From Odiellus spinosus (taxonomy: Eukaryota; Arthropoda; Arachnida; Opiliones; Phalangiidae), in contig OY987231.1 in the NCBI GenBank assembly GCA_963920705.1, positions 5,263,424 through 5,327,423 on the forward strand: a stretch of DNA of 64,000 nt. The letters run 5' to 3'. The notes under the pieces were generated by a model that ran no database searches, was not told where the DNA came from, and worked only from the letters and a program-made list of their open reading frames with translations. Below are positions 1-11,884 of the stretch, piece after piece (positions within the stretch are counted from its first letter, which is position 1; the number at the start of each line of letters is the position of its first letter). A program made the translations under genes and the position numbers.

Positions 1-280
1 TGATAAAATATATACGAAATGTGGTCTCCCTTGTGATATTAGTTTTGATCCCGCGCGAATGCAATTCGTCCACGATATCCCTGGATTCCGTCGGTCAACT
101 CGGAATAAAGAAAAATGGGAATTCCTAATCTAGGATCCGCGATATTAAATTCTCAAATAATAGAGTTTTCTATATATCCGAGCCATTAGAGCGCTATAGG
201 GATCAATTTTTCTAGAAGCAGAACTTATATTTTATATATATACCTCCGTAAACTGAGTGGGTATATTTGCAATCATATGG
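1..280. other. AT-rich sequence, nothing recognised
   Basis: No gene, repeat end or structured motif was recognised. Confidence 0.5.
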
Positions 281-304
281 AGCTACGTTCACATTAGAGA
301 CTTT

Positions 305-870
305 AGCCGCGTTCATACTTGGCCTTGGAATCGATTTTAACCGTTTCAAAACGTTTCGCAAGAGTCGTGTGAACAAGAAACTATCTTTGGATTCGATTTC
401 TCGAAACTGCTTCGGGAACCAGTTTCATACCCATTTTGTTTCAACAACCGATAGATGAAGTCACAATAAATATATTTATAAAGGTAATGCGTGAACACGT
501 GACGCTTAAAAATATTCCTGGCGATTTGAATATCGGTTTGATTTTACCGTTTCAAATCTATTTAAGCTCGGGGTCCCACTAGCATTTCTCAATCGATTTG
601 AAACGGTAAAATCAAACCGATATTCAAATCGCCAGGAATAGTTTTATTTCACACATTACCTTTATAAATCGATTTATTGTATCTTCATATATCGGCTGTT
701 GAAACGGAATCGGTATGAAACTGGTTCCCGAAGCAGTTTCGAGAGATCGAATCAAATGGATTCGAGAAAAGACGGTTTCCTGTTCACACGACAGTCGTTT
801 TGAAACGGTTTAAATCGATTCAAAGGCCTAGTATGAACGCGGCTTAAGATATGCTAGTGTGACCGATGCT
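305..870 (+). mobile_element. Family A MITE inside B, itself interrupted
   Basis: Starts AGCCGCGTTCATACT and follows the A consensus (TTGGAATCGATTT, GCTTCGGGAACCAG, CCTGGCGATTTGAA). Its last about 26 bp lie after an inserted second A copy and end GTGTGACCGATGCT. Confidence 0.8.
565..844 (-). mobile_element. Family A MITE, innermost of a three-level nest
   Basis: Inverted full-length A copy (280 bp) from AGCTCGGGGTCCCACTAG to TATGAACGCGGCT, inserted in the ATTAAG stretch near the right end of the surrounding A. Confidence 0.85.
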
Positions 871-1031
871 AATGAGACCATTTTCAAACCGTTTTGAATC
901 CTTTAATTAACTTTTCCAGATAATAATTATATATTTTGAGAAATATCTTTACAGTGGACCTTAAAATTTTACAATTCGACTTTTCTAAAACGGTTAAAAA
1001 CGATTTCAAAGTCTATAGTGTGAACGCGGCT

Positions 1032-1386
1032 AGTCGGTTGTCGTATATCCCTTATAGGTTTTTGGTGGAGATTTGCGAAATCCGCGTCTCGAACGGTCTG
1101 TTTATCGCGGTTTTTATCCGCTCGGGTGAATTAATGCGGTTATTTTTATGGCTTACGCGTGTTATTGATTTACGATGAGATCTAACGACGATCAATTTTG
1201 CGAATTACGAGCTTGTATGCCTACGCTTATTCCGAAAGAAATTGCGATACTTACTTTATATTCCGAGCTTATCCCTTTCGTAAAAACCTAATGAGATCGC
1301 CTATAAAAGCTATACAATAAAATTACATTGTTAAGATAACTGCAGCCTGTTCACGTCCTACAATGTTTTAAAGTGAAGGCATACAG

Positions 1387-1419
<33 letters not shown>

Positions 1420-1607
1420 CCCAAGTTTTGTTATATTAAAAATTGTACGAATTTGGGTTAACGCTCTATAGTAAATTAAAGGCTAAAAATTAAGGGAAAT
1501 TTAAAAATATTAGTGAAATTCAGAGAAAATTTAAGGCTTGGGCATATTTGGTCTAAATGGGTTGTTTCATCAAATAGACAAAAAGACTCCAGGGTGTCCC
1601 AATGTTA
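1032..1607. repeat. Unannotated DNA with a 31-base T run
   Basis: Poly-T at 1389-1419; otherwise nothing recognised. The T run could be the tail of a minus-strand retrocopy, but no element body was seen beside it. Confidence 0.5.
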
Positions 1608-1793
1608 TTACTTCATTTTATTGATGGAAGTGCGGGTAGTGAGCCGTCTGACCCTTAGCGTTTTATGAAATCGGAAATAACTGCCCTTAACGCCACGTGA
1701 TTTTTTTTTGACGTAGTTAGCAACATTCGAACAAGATGTTAAACCCACAAGTTCTTTTATAATACCTTGGAGTGTCCTCTTCCCAAGGTTCAA
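1608..1793 (-). repeat. Dispersed repeat Q, copy 1, with a conserved reading frame
   Basis: Shares about 130 bp with 34860-35012. In both copies the minus strand reads SCSNVANYV...GVK...GSYFRFHKTLR in one frame, with a length difference of 9 bp (in frame) plus other small changes. The cysteine, the Asn-Tyr and the aromatic-F-H-K end faintly recall a THAP-like zinc finger start, but the second cysteine is missing. Function unknown. Confidence 0.45.
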
Positions 1794-2620
1794 TATGAAT
1801 GAATATCTTCGTAATATAATATAGAGCCGCGTGTAGATAAATTATTGATATTTTATAACATATGATGTTTTCGTTATGTAGCTCTGAGTTTTTTCGTTTT
1901 TTTTGGATACTCGAATATTCTATAGAATTTCATGGACTTCTTTGTAGTTTTATTTTTATTTCTTATTTATTTATGGACTGGCCGTCTTTTCCCTAAGGCA
2001 ATTTAAATTCGTCTTTTACCGCCGGGAATTTTTTATCCGTTTTTTATCTCCAACGAAATCCTCTTCATTGTTTGTGTCCGGAAAATCTAATTTAAAGTTT
2101 AACGTCATTTATTGATTTTTGATTTTCAATCTTAAAAACTAGCCTCATTTCTTACGACTTCTTTTACGGGCTAAGAAGTTGGTTTCGCGCTACCGCTATA
2201 AAGAAAAAGTTCATCCTACACATATTTTTTTCCCATTTTATGTAGGTAGAAAACTTCGCCCTGCACTCGATTATTAAAAGACGAACGGAAAGAATTTTAA
2301 GTTAATATCGAACCAATTAATCTAAACTTTTTTTTTCGATAAACGCTAGGTTTATCCTTAAGTATTTAAATTAAATTTACGGTTGTTGCCACAATTTTAA
2401 AGACAAATTCCATCTTAATACTTTCATTTTTATTTTTGAAATATTTCGGTTCTTAAAAAAAATTAAAAACTTGGTTAATTTTTTTTTTGGGCTCTTTTAT
2501 CATTCATAAGGCGGTTACAATTCATTCCCAAAGGAAAAAATACCTTTGACCCTCGGTGTAAGGCTACTAGATAGAAGTGTTAAGCGTGATCTCTCTGGCG
2601 TAATCACGAAACCAGACTAT
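1794..2620. other. AT-rich DNA, nothing recognised
   Basis: T-rich on the plus strand. No recognisable coding exon or repeat end. Confidence 0.5.
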
Positions 2621-2898
2621 AGCTACGATCACGCTAGTATTTCTTAATCGATTCGAAATGGTAAAATCAAAACGATATTCAAATCGCCAGGAATCATTTT
2701 CGGCCTCACGTGTTCACGCATTATCTCTATAAATCGATTAATTGCTGCTTCGTCTATCAGTTGTTGAAACCGAATCGGTATGAAACTGGTTCCCGAAGCA
2801 GTTTCGAGAATCGAAATATCGATTCGATAAAATACGGTTTCCCCTTCACACGACTCTACCAAATCTTTTGAAACGATTTAAATCGATTCCAAGGCCTA
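2621..2898 (-). mobile_element. Family A MITE, right end lost
   Basis: From AGCTACGATCACGCTAG through CGCCAGGAATC and GAAACTGGTTCCCGAAGC to CCAAGGCCTA. The last terminal bases are replaced by repeat N. Confidence 0.8.
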
Positions 2899-3102
2899 CG
2901 TATTTGTGGAAGCTTATTACCCATTTTGGTAGATGGCGCAGGCCGATTTCCGAATAATTTACTTATAAGTTATAGAACCTTATATGTAATTCTACATCTT
3001 TCCAACGATTATCCCCGTCTCGAAAATTGCGCCACCTGTCTCTAGAATTCACTTTTCCCCAACGAGGCTTATCTCTAAACCGCAACGTTGAAAGATCTCT
3101 TT
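2899..3102 (+). repeat. Dispersed repeat N, copy 1
   Basis: TTACCCATTTTGGTAGATG, ATTATCCCCGTCTCG and CTCACTTTTCCCC-like blocks recur in the same order, inverted, at 13165-13371. Family unknown. Confidence 0.65.
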
Positions 3103-3761
3103 TATAAACGAATGATGGAGATAAAGTAGATAACATTTAGCTTCGTATTCGTGATTCAATCCGAAATTGGTAATCCTAAATATGTCACCATTCAATTTTT
3201 GCTTCTGTAAAAAATGGTACATATCTTTTAACCACCGTTCAGCCACAATTTTCGCGAAGTTTCCTTTTTAAAGCTCGTTTCTAAATTACATAGGAGCACG
3301 CTATCCCTATTTCCCCACAAAAATTCTTATAACGAACGATCTAGGAAAGTCGTAAACTATTTTATTTGGAACCCCAGGCTTTGGCGTAGGATTAGCGGTG
3401 CCATGGTCGCACGTACAAATCTTAACTCGACTTTCCAATTTAAATATAAAAATGATATTCGAAAGAGTGTTGGAGTTAATCGCGACCGCGCCTCCGGCCA
3501 ATCAGGCGTGGAGCCCTCGCTTTATTCCGGTATTAAAACGTTTCAAACTAGGCTTAAGCGGCGATTAACGGGAAGCTTATAAGTTGGCTAGATTGGTTTC
3601 AACTTAAAATTTTCTTCGCAAATTTTTTTTATTTGCGAATTATGCTTATTTTAACGATAACATTCCTATTGAAAACTGTCAAACGTTTCATTATATCTTT
3701 AAGTAACGCGACCCATAATAAGGAAAGGAAAAATACAGTGTTGGGAAATCAACTCACCAAT
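3103..3761. other. Nothing recognised
   Basis: Only short, unconvincing open frames. Confidence 0.5.
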
Positions 3762-4295
3762 AGAGTTCGGAATCGGATAATGAATAACTTTGGATACCCA
3801 TGTTGATAACTAGAATTTTTTTAGATATTTTAATCTCGGATAAATTGGCTGTTAATATAAAACCACAAATTATATAAACAGACGCGTATCAAATGGATAC
3901 GAATTATCCAAAGATAATAATTGAAGCTCGATTAATGAACAAATTACGCGTTTATTCAAACGGATAATCCGAAGATAAAAATATGACGTTTCTCGAAATC
4001 CGCGTAGAATGAAATAAATTGAAAGGAACAGCGACTAAATTACTACATTCTTGCTTCGAGATCTCAATTTGGGTTAAAATAGGCGAAGAAACTCGAGTTT
4101 CAAATTTTTCTTATCGGCGAATGAATAACTTGTATAACGTATCAATTTCCTATAACAATGAGTACGAATAAAAAGTTTGCCTTACATTCAGATATGTTAA
4201 CTCGAATAAGAAACGGGTATGTTTTCGAGAACGGATAATATCTGATTGACATTCACGATGGTCTTATTCAATTAACAAAAGTTATACGAATTCCG
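3762..4295 (+). repeat. Dispersed repeat E, copy 1
   Basis: About 530 bp shared with 26308-26826 and 61541-62055. Landmarks are GAATCGGATAATGAATAAC, ACAGACGCGTATCAAATG, TCTTATCGGCGAATGAATAA and CTGATTGACATTCACGATGG. No coding frame or terminal repeat was recognised. Confidence 0.8.
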
Positions 4296-4870
4296 AGCTC
4301 TTCACACCAATTCTAACTTCATACATTAAATATATTCTTGGTGAGAGAATATTTAAAGAAACAAACTCCGGTGTATTTCTTTTTAAGGTTTTTCAACTAT
4401 AATTATATAATATAGCTTGATAAATTGGCCTTATTACGCCCAAATGGGCCTATAAATAAAAAGGTTCCTTATTTTCTAAGATAAAGTAGGTGTGTCGCTC
4501 GTAAAACTGCATATAGTGTTTAAAATAATAAAGTTTAATAAATTCGTACTCACGTGGAATTGACAATTTCCTTTCTCAAAATAAATTCTATCCCCTTTAG
4601 CTGAGATTCGTAACTTAAGAGTTTGCGAGTGTCCCTGGGTATTTTTGCGTGGGCGCCCCGCCCCGGACGTCTTAGGCTTTCGCGGGTTCTATAAATCTTA
4701 CGATTTTGATTCGAATTATCGTGACCGTGAAGATTTAAGATGTCGGGGTCTCCAGGAGATGAATAATTGTTATACATTGTTTAATATTTCTGAAGTTCTG
4801 TTGAGATATTTAAAACGAATGTAATTGTAGTTTCACGCAATAGCAACGATATTACTTCAAAAGTTCTTGA
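4296..4870. other. Nothing recognised
   Basis: Mixed AT-rich sequence with no repeat ends identified. Confidence 0.5.
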
Positions 4871-5524
4871 AGGGAAACTTGGAGCTATAAATGGAACAGC
4901 TTTTGAATTTATTTTCGGAGCCACAAGTTGCCAAAAAACGTATACGAAAATTTTCAAAACAATTATTAGACCCTTTTTTTGATGTTTTAATTAATTAGTA
5001 AAGTTTAGTTAAGTTTAAATGTAATTGAATAAAATAAATAAAAATTCGGACCAATTCGAACAAGGCTTCAACAGCGCTTGTAATGCCCTAAAATTAAAAC
5101 AATATGCCGGCGTTTGATGCCTAAAGGCCCGTTTACAAAAGAGCGGAAAGCTGAAGCGTAAGCCGATGCATGGAACAATAACAAGAGGAGGCATAGTTTC
5201 CAAAATCTCATTTTTAAACCATGTATGAACCTATGCCTCCTGTTGTTATTGCTCCATGCATCGGCTTACGCTTCAGCTTTCCGCTCTTTTGTAAACGGGC
5301 CTTTACACTTTGGAAGTCAAACGCCGGCCTATTAATTTAATATTAAAACATTACAAGCGCTGTTGTAGACTGAAATAATATGATTGGCCCTATTTTATAT
5401 TCACTTTTATTCAAAATTTTACCAAACTTTAGTAATTAATTTAAACACCAAAAACGTGTCTAATAATTGTTTGAAAATTGTTGACTACGTGATTTCGAAA
5501 ATAAATTCAAAAGCTTTTTAAGTT
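4871..5524 (+). mobile_element. Family H foldback element carrying element J
   Basis: Starts AGGGAAACTTGGAG after TTGA, follows the H consensus (TGGAACAGCTTTTGAAT, CAACAGCGCTTGTAATG) and its inverse on the right (ACATTACAAGCGCTGTTG, AAAAACGTGTCTA). The right end is lost against the 30-bp tandem array that follows. A 182-bp palindromic element occupies its centre. Confidence 0.8.
5123..5304. mobile_element. Element J, near-perfect palindrome inside H
   Basis: Arms of about 75 bp, starting AAAGGCCCGTTTACAAAAGA and ending with the inverse, around a loop of about 35 bp. TA lies on both sides, so a TA target duplication is possible. Confidence 0.8.
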
Positions 5525-5546
5525 CAAAAATCATCAAAAATATTGT

Positions 5547-6497
5547 CTTGGGCCGCGGTTTTAATTGGGAACTTAAATTGGGCCGTGGTTTTAACTGGGA
5601 ACTTCAATTGGGTCGCGGTTTTAACTGGGAACTTCAATTGGGTCGCGGTTTTAACTGGGAACTTAACTTGGGCCGCGGTTTTAATTAGGAACTTAACTTG
5701 GGCCGCGGTTTTAATTAGGAACTTAACTTGGGCCGCGGTTTTAATTAGGAACTTAACTTGGGCCGCGGTTTTAATTAGGAACTTAACTTGGGCCGCGGTT
5801 TTAATTAGGAACTTAACTTGGGCCGAGGTTTTAATTAGGAACTTAACTTGGGCCGCGGTTTTAATTAGGAACTTAACTTGGGCCGAGGTTTTAATTAGGA
5901 ACTTAACTTGGGCCGCGGTTTTAATTAGGAACTAAACTTGGGCCGCGGTTTTAATTAGGAACTAAACTTGGGCCGCGGTTTTAATTAGGAACTAAACTTG
6001 GGCCGCGGTTTTAATTAGGAACTAAACTTGGGCCGCGGTTTTAATTAGGAACTAAACTTGGGCCGCGGTTTTAATTAGGAACTAAACTTGGGCCGCGGTT
6101 TTAATTAGGAACTAAACTTGGGCCACGGTTTTAATTAGGAACTAAACTTGGGCCGCGGTTTTAATTAGGAACTAAACTTGGGCCGCGGTTTTAAGTAGGA
6201 ACTTGGGCTGAGGTTTTAATTAGGAACTTGGGCCGCGGTTTTAATTAGGAACTTAACTTGGCCCGAGGTTTTAATTAGGAACTTAACTTGGGCCGCGGTT
6301 TTAATTAGGAACTAAACTTGGGCCGCGGTTTTAATTAGGAACTAAACTTGGGCCGCGGTTTTAATTAGGAACTTGGGCTGAGGTTTTAATTAGGAACTTG
6401 GGCCGCGGTTTTAATTAGGAACTTAACTTGGCCCGAGGTTTTAATTAGGAACTTAACTTGGGCCGCGGTTTTAATTAGGAGCTTAACTTGGGCCGCG
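5547..6497 (+). repeat. Tandem array, 30-bp unit, about 31 copies
   Basis: Unit TTGGGCCGCGGTTTTAATTA plus GGAACTTAAC. Variants (GGGAACTTCAA, AACTAAAC, two shortened units near 6204 and 6370) form blocks, and a higher-order segment around 6200-6290 recurs around 6360-6450. The 130-residue open frame at its start is repeat translation. Confidence 0.95.
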
Positions 6498-7169
6498 AAA
6501 ACGAGTCGTCTCGTTGCGTAACAACCGTGGCCCCACTAGAACCATCTTGTTTTCTTAGCTGAGGGTTTAATGGCGTTGAAAGATCTCGTTATGTGCCGTA
6601 CAATTCGGCCTCTTTGAGTGGAAAACTCTCCTAATATGACGTAAGGAAAGCTAGCCTTTGATAGTAGAGAATAATCGAAGAAAGGGCACTAGGGTGATAT
6701 CGGAGGGGGAGAGTAAAATCACTTTGGTTTTTGAGGGTGTGGGTGGAAATCTCGCAAATTCCAACAATGACTCCAACTGTAAACGCTATAAAAACGTACT
6801 GTGGGTGCATTCGCTGCCCGCTTCCTTAGAAAACCGCCCAGTTTGGCTGTTTTTATTTGGCATTTTTTGGCCAAACAATTTAAAAACCATTTAGGGTAGC
6901 TCGAATGAACTTACTTATGAAGTTTTCCACAAGAAAAATATTATCACAAACACGGAGAAACTAGAATAATAGAGACGCTAAATCTGCCGTTTGATTATTT
7001 TAAAGATTATCGTGGGAATTGGATATTTTTTACTAAGCCAAAGGTAGAAGGCTTAATAGAAGGGTGTCATTTGATTGGTCAGAGGGATGCTTTATAAGTC
7101 ACTGCTAAAATAGGAATATTATTTGAGACAATCCCTCAACGTTTTTACTACGAAAACGGGGCTGATAAA
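6498..7169. other. Nothing recognised
   Basis: Includes a 78-codon ATG-less frame with no family resemblance; not called as a gene. Confidence 0.45.
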
Positions 7170-7634
7170 AGCTACGTTCACACTAGGCACATTGAAACCG
7201 TTTGCAAACGGTTTTGAATGTTCAAATAAACTTTTCAGCCAATAATTCAGTTTTTATGACAAAAACGTTGTACAATGTACCACAAATTTTCAAAACCTGT
7301 TGAAACTAGAGACTGAAACCGTTTTTTGGAAAGGTCAAATGGAATATTTTAGGGTCAAATACTGAGATTCTTTACCAAAAAAGTTATTGTTAACTTACCC
7401 CGAATATATACCCATTTGCATTCAAACTTAACCCAACTTTAAAAATTAATTTAAACATCAAAAACGTGTCTGAAAATCGAAAATTTTGAAAATTTTCGAA
7501 TACGTTTTTTTTTGGCATGGTGATTCCGAAAATAAGTTCAAACGCTGTTCATTTTTAGCTCCAGTTTCCATTTAATTCGAGTATGCAAAACTGTTTGAAA
7601 ACGGTTTAAGAAATTCTCTAGTGTGAACGTAGCT
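7170..7634 (+). mobile_element. Family B MITE with an H fragment inside
   Basis: AGCTACGTTCACACTAGGCA at the left and CTAGTGTGAACGTAGCT at the right. The interior from about 7398 to 7575 matches the right half of family H (AAAAACGTGTCT, GGCATGGTGATTCCG). Confidence 0.8.
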
Positions 7635-7659
7635 TTATAGTAGCGTAATCGATAACAGA

Positions 7660-7842
7660 AGCTACGTTCACACTAGACACTTAGGAACCGTTTTCAAACC
7701 GTTTCGGATGTTCAAATAGATTTTTCGAGGTATTAATTTCATTTTTGGACAATAGCTCTCTATATTTAACCCCAAAATTTTCCATTTTGACCTTAACATA
7801 ACGGTTAAAAACGGTTTCAAAGTCTCTAGTGTGAACGCGACT
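7660..7842 (+). mobile_element. Family B MITE, short form (183 bp)
   Basis: AGCTACGTTCACACTAGACA to CTAGTGTGAACGCGACT, with the subterminal palindrome GGAACCGTTTTCAAACC/GGTTTCAAAGTC. It lies 25 bp from the previous B element. Confidence 0.85.
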
Positions 7843-8709
7843 AAAACCACTTGATTTTCTTCATGGTCTTCCCTTTAAACTCTGACTCGATGTCAGAAAA
7901 GTTGCCGAATATCACTCGTTATATTTTTTATGTTTCTTTTTTATAATGTTTGAACTACTTGGGCGGTTTTTTCGTCGTAAAAGGTGAAAAACGATCGCGT
8001 GCTGCAATCCGCGGTCGTAGAACCTTACGTTTTCTCCCTTTCTTTTGACTTTTTTATTTGAAATTACATTTCTTTCTTTTCTTTTATCAAATGTTCGGAT
8101 ATAATAATCGTAGTGGGATTGCGGCAAATGGGTTAGAACGGACGATTTCGATGATTGATGATTTTACGGAGGTATAAAGTAAAAAAAAAAAGTAGAGAAA
8201 AACCATTTTCGAAACGCCTTGGAACCCGCGCTGAGGAGGGCGGGCCAACAGTCAATTAGGGGAACTGCCCGCGTTCGCTAAAATGCTCCGAAAAGTGATT
8301 AGCTCGAGTAGTTTTGTACAAATTAATCCTCGAAACGCGTCAAACAAATTAAGTCTCACCACTCGAACTCCTCGCTCTCGCCTAAAATGCAGGACCGAAT
8401 GCAATTGCACGATCCAGTCTGTCGGGCTAAATGCATCTGCCCGCAATGTCAGTTCTTAATCTACCTTAAAAGATTGTCCAGGACTCCGACTAATGGTTTT
8501 TCTTCGTACTTAATTATAGTTTTAAACTATAAATGGTTCGTACGAGGGACACGATGTCAATGCTTAAAAGTTTGAAACGATTGCGTCGCGGACCTCTCTC
8601 GCGAAAAATAAAATGGATTAAGTATCATTTCTATTTCTGAAAAATCGTTGAAAAATTATTTGAAATTTATAAAAAAAAAAAAAAAAAATAAAAACAACTT
8701 CAATTAAGG
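7843..8709. other. Nothing recognised apart from simple A runs
   Basis: Short A runs at about 8180 and 8671-8688. No supported gene. Confidence 0.5.
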
Positions 8710-9155
8710 TTTAAGGTCAGCGTTTTACCCCCGGCTTATTTAAATAGTCCACCACCATCTGGTTCCATGTAGAAAAGGGGATACCAACCAATCAGAATTT
8801 TACTTTAGGAAAATCTTATTACGTGTTTTTTAGATGGCGCCACAGTCTCCATACTTTTACTCGAATTGATATCGATTTTTATGTGAATTGTGGTGCCACC
8901 TTTTGTGGGCTTGCCGCATGTATATATATTATTGGAATAAACAGACGAGATTTGATTGGCTCGTATCCCATTCTCTCCGAGGAGGACTCAAAATGGTGGT
9001 CGATCTTAAGTTGGAAATTTAAAAGTACTTACTTAAATACAATTTTTTTCACCATTTAACTATTTTAGATACATTTTGTTTGTAGTAAATATATTTTATG
9101 ATCTAAGAAAGTTATCACGTATTACACACAATTTTTTTTCAGTCTACCTTTAAAA
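8710..9155 (+). mobile_element. Family D repeat, copy 1
   Basis: Shares AGATGGCGCCACAGTCTCC, TTGATATCGATTTTTATG and GAGATTTGATTGGCTCGTAT with 42750-43210 and 36358-36707. The right end CAGTCTACCT is followed by TTAA, matching the inverse of the left end of the 36358 copy. Confidence 0.7.
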
Positions 9156-9787
9156 ATATAAAGATTAATACCAAAACCTGTCGTTCACACTAGGATCCTT
9201 TATTGGCTCAAACAGTGCTTGAAAATGTTGAGACTAACAAATCCACGCGGCTTGCTGCTATGAATTTGTTAGTTGTTACTTGTGCCCACCCTGTTTAGGC
9301 CATTAGAGGACGTTTATGGACTCACGGCAGGTTTTGTTATTGATCTTTATATAAAGATATGTAATCCGCTTTTTGTTGAATTCAGGTGTTTCATTTAGTG
9401 TATTTGATCGAATTCAATTTGAACCATTTTTGACCAAACAAGAAGATTTTCCAGAGTTTGTAAGCCGATTTGTTTGGTTACATTCTATGGGAGCGCGATG
9501 AAATGAAAAGTAAAACCCACGTCACGCGTATGTAAAAACAGTCTAGATGATCGAGCTTGACCCGAGATCAATTTTACAAGGTTCCAAACGATCCGATTGA
9601 TTATCTACTTTGAAACTCCGCATAGACACTAGGCATATATTTGGAATATTCCGCTATTATATAATATTCATAATGTCTCTATAATATTCATATGGGGAAA
9701 TATATAAATGTATATTTAATCTCTTTTTAACGATCTTTCTTCGCATGATACCCAATTTAATTTGGTTTTCGGGAGAATTAAGTTTAA
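9156..9787. other. Nothing recognised except a B-like end fragment
   Basis: GTCGTTCACACTAGGATCC at about 9180 resembles a B/A terminus. The rest is unassigned. Confidence 0.4.
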
Positions 9788-9877
9788 AGGGAAATTCGGA
9801 GGTAAAATTGAAACCGCTTTGGAATGTATTTTCGGAATCACCATGCCAAAAAAACGCATTTAAGAATTTTCAGACAG

Positions 9878-10272
9878 TACACCATTTAGCTCTTTCACTC
9901 AGGGACGGAAATAAGCACAAGTCACTGGTCATTGTCCGATAAATTTTCCAAATGTCCGATAACTTTTTATTTTTAAGAGGGGGTCACTGGACAAATGCCC
10001 GATAAAAAAAAGTACTTTTCAATACAAGAAATATAGCATTGTCCGGTAATTTTGTTAAATGTCCGATAACTTTTGAATTTTTAAGGGGGTTACTGGACAT
10101 TTGTCCAATAAGAAAAATTTCTTATTTCCGTCCCTACTAGTGGCGAAAAATAAAACGTTCGCTCGGTGAGGCGCGCGCATTACCCTTTGTATGTTTTTTT
10201 CCCTGACATTTTCACCAAGTGAAAGTTCGCCCTATGCCGCTATAGCGCCCCAAGTAATGGCTAAATGGTGTA
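9878..10272. mobile_element. Element K inside H
   Basis: Perfect inverted ends TACACCATTTAGC...GCTAAATGGTGTA. Comparison with other H copies places the break before TTATTAGACAC, consistent with insertion at TA. It carries element K2. Confidence 0.7.
9901..10135. mobile_element. Element K2 inside K
   Basis: Inverted ends AGGGACGGAAATAAG...CTTATTTCCGTCCCT, with two internal direct repeats of the TGTCCGATAACTTTT...GGTCACTGGAC segment. Third level of the nest. Confidence 0.75.
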
Positions 10273-10645
10273 TTATTAGACACACTTTTTTGGTGTTTAA
10301 TTTAATTTCGAAAGTTTGGAATAAAAGTATAATTTCGAGTCAATCATATTATTTCAGCCTTCAACTTTGAAAGCTCTTGTAATGTATTAACATTAAGGTC
10401 TTGAGCATCAATTTCAAACGCCGGCCTATTCTTTTAATGTTAGGACATTACAAGCACACTGTTGAAGGCTGAAATAATATGACTGGCTCGAATGTATAAT
10501 TACTTACATTCAAACTTAACCAAACTTCAAAAATTAATTTAAAGACCAAAAAGGTGTCTAAAAGTTGTTTGAAAATTCTCGAATACGTTTTTTGGCATTG
10601 TGACTCCGAAAATAAGCTGTTCCATTTTTACCTCTGAGTTTCCCT

Positions 10646-10964
10646 TTAAGTTTAACCGCGTCAACCCTTGTAAAAGTCGTTTTTTAAAAATATCTCGATT
10701 ATATTCCTCTTCTAGTATAGCTCCAACTAAAATTGGAATTTTAATTTCTTGTTCTTGGGGGAAAAGCTTACTCGACCCAAAATTCTAATTACTCGTTCGA
10801 AGCTTATTTAATGAGTCTTTCCGCAACTGGAGAACCATTTCGAATAATTGTGTATCATTATAATCGTTATAATTTGCCTTGGTCAGCTTAATATTTTGTT
10901 ATTCGTTAACTTGAACTTTTAGTTTAACTCGGTATATACAAAAATGTTTTACAATCCAGATATT
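10646..10964. other. Nothing recognised
   Basis: Unassigned AT-rich DNA. Confidence 0.5.
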
Positions 10965-11289
10965 AGCTATGGTCACACTAGCATTTCTTAATCGGTTGGA
11001 AACGATAAAATCAAACCGATATTCATATCGCCAGGAATCGTTTTAAGCGTCATGTCTTCACATTATCTATATAAATCAATTTATCGTAGCTTCATCTATT
11101 GGTTTTTGAAACCGAATCGGTATGAAACTGGTTCTCGAAGCTGTTTCGAAGAATAGAATCAAATCGATTCGGGGAAAAACGATTCTCGAAGCAGTTTCGA
11201 GGAATCGATTCGAGAAAAGACGGTTTCCTGTTCACACGACCCCAGCGAATCGTTTTGAAACGGTTTAAATCGATTCCAAGGCCTAGTAA
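10965..11289 (-). mobile_element. Family A MITE with an internal duplication
   Basis: AGCTATGGTCACACTAGC at the left, ending CCAAGGCCTAGTAACG. The CGAAGCAGTTTCGAGGAATC segment is present twice. A B-end fragment (ATACGTTCACACTAGACA) follows at about 11305. Confidence 0.8.
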
Positions 11290-11447
11290 CGTTTTCTCTC
11301 AGAAGATACGTTCACACTAGACATTTCGAAACCTTTTCAAACCGTTTTTTATGTCAAATCATTTTTTCAAGCATTGAGTTGAGTGAAAAAATGCAATAGT
11401 TCGAACAGTCTTAGAAAAGATGGCTAATGTTTTAGGGTTAAGTTTAA

Positions 11448-11880
11448 AGGGAGAATGCAACCTAACAACAAGTGATTTTTTATCGATTCCTTATTGTTTA
11501 AATAGGCCTATTTCACTACTGAAAATATTTACAAACAAATATTAAACTTGAAATAAATTTAAAACTTACCCTGAAAATAGGCTTAGTGGGATTCATGGAG
11601 GTCCTGTTTTCCTCGCGTGTAAGGTCTAGCGACCAATCGCACGCGACGTAAGTCTCGTGGAGATCTCGCGTGAACGACGGGCCTTTGCTCATTGGTCGCT
11701 AGACCTTCCACGGACGCAATTCAGGATCTCCATGAATCCCGCTAAGCCTATTTTCAGGGTAAGTTTTAAATTTATTTCTAGTTTAATATTTGTATTGTAA
11801 CCTTTTTATCGATGGATTAGGCCTATTTAAACGATAAGGAATCGATAAAAAATCACTTGTAATTAGGTTGCATTCTCCCT
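11448..11880. mobile_element. Family C foldback element, complete (433 bp)
   Basis: TTAA at 11444-11447 and 11881-11884. Ends are AGGGAGAATGCAACCTAA and its inverse. The arms are almost completely self-complementary (GAAAATAGGCTTAG / CTAAGCCTATTTTC). This is the best whole copy of C in the window. Confidence 0.9.
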
Positions 11881-11884
11881 TTAA

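Larger units (their letters stand above)
281..1031 (+). mobile_element. Family B element (PIF/Harbinger-like MITE), interrupted
   Basis: Begins AGCTACGTTCACATTAG and ends with the inverse (AGTGTGAACGCGGCT). The element is split by a family A element at 305-870; its remaining right part starts at about 871 (ACCATTTTCAAACCG) and restores the B consensus. Confidence 0.8.
9788..10645 (+). mobile_element. Family H foldback element with nested insertions
   Basis: TTAA flanks at 9784-9787 and 10646-10649. Ends are AGGGAAATTCGGAGG and the inverse-like GAGTTTCCCT. The central palindrome holds CATTACAAGC and GCTGAAATAATATGACTGGC. Interrupted at 9878-10272. Confidence 0.85.

Noticed and set aside
1389-1419. 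Poly-T as tail of a retrotransposed element (also at 39629-39667)
   Set aside because: No SINE/LINE body, promoter boxes or target duplication found next to either run.
5547-6497. CRISPR-like array
   Set aside because: Contiguous tandem units with no unique spacers, in a eukaryotic context.
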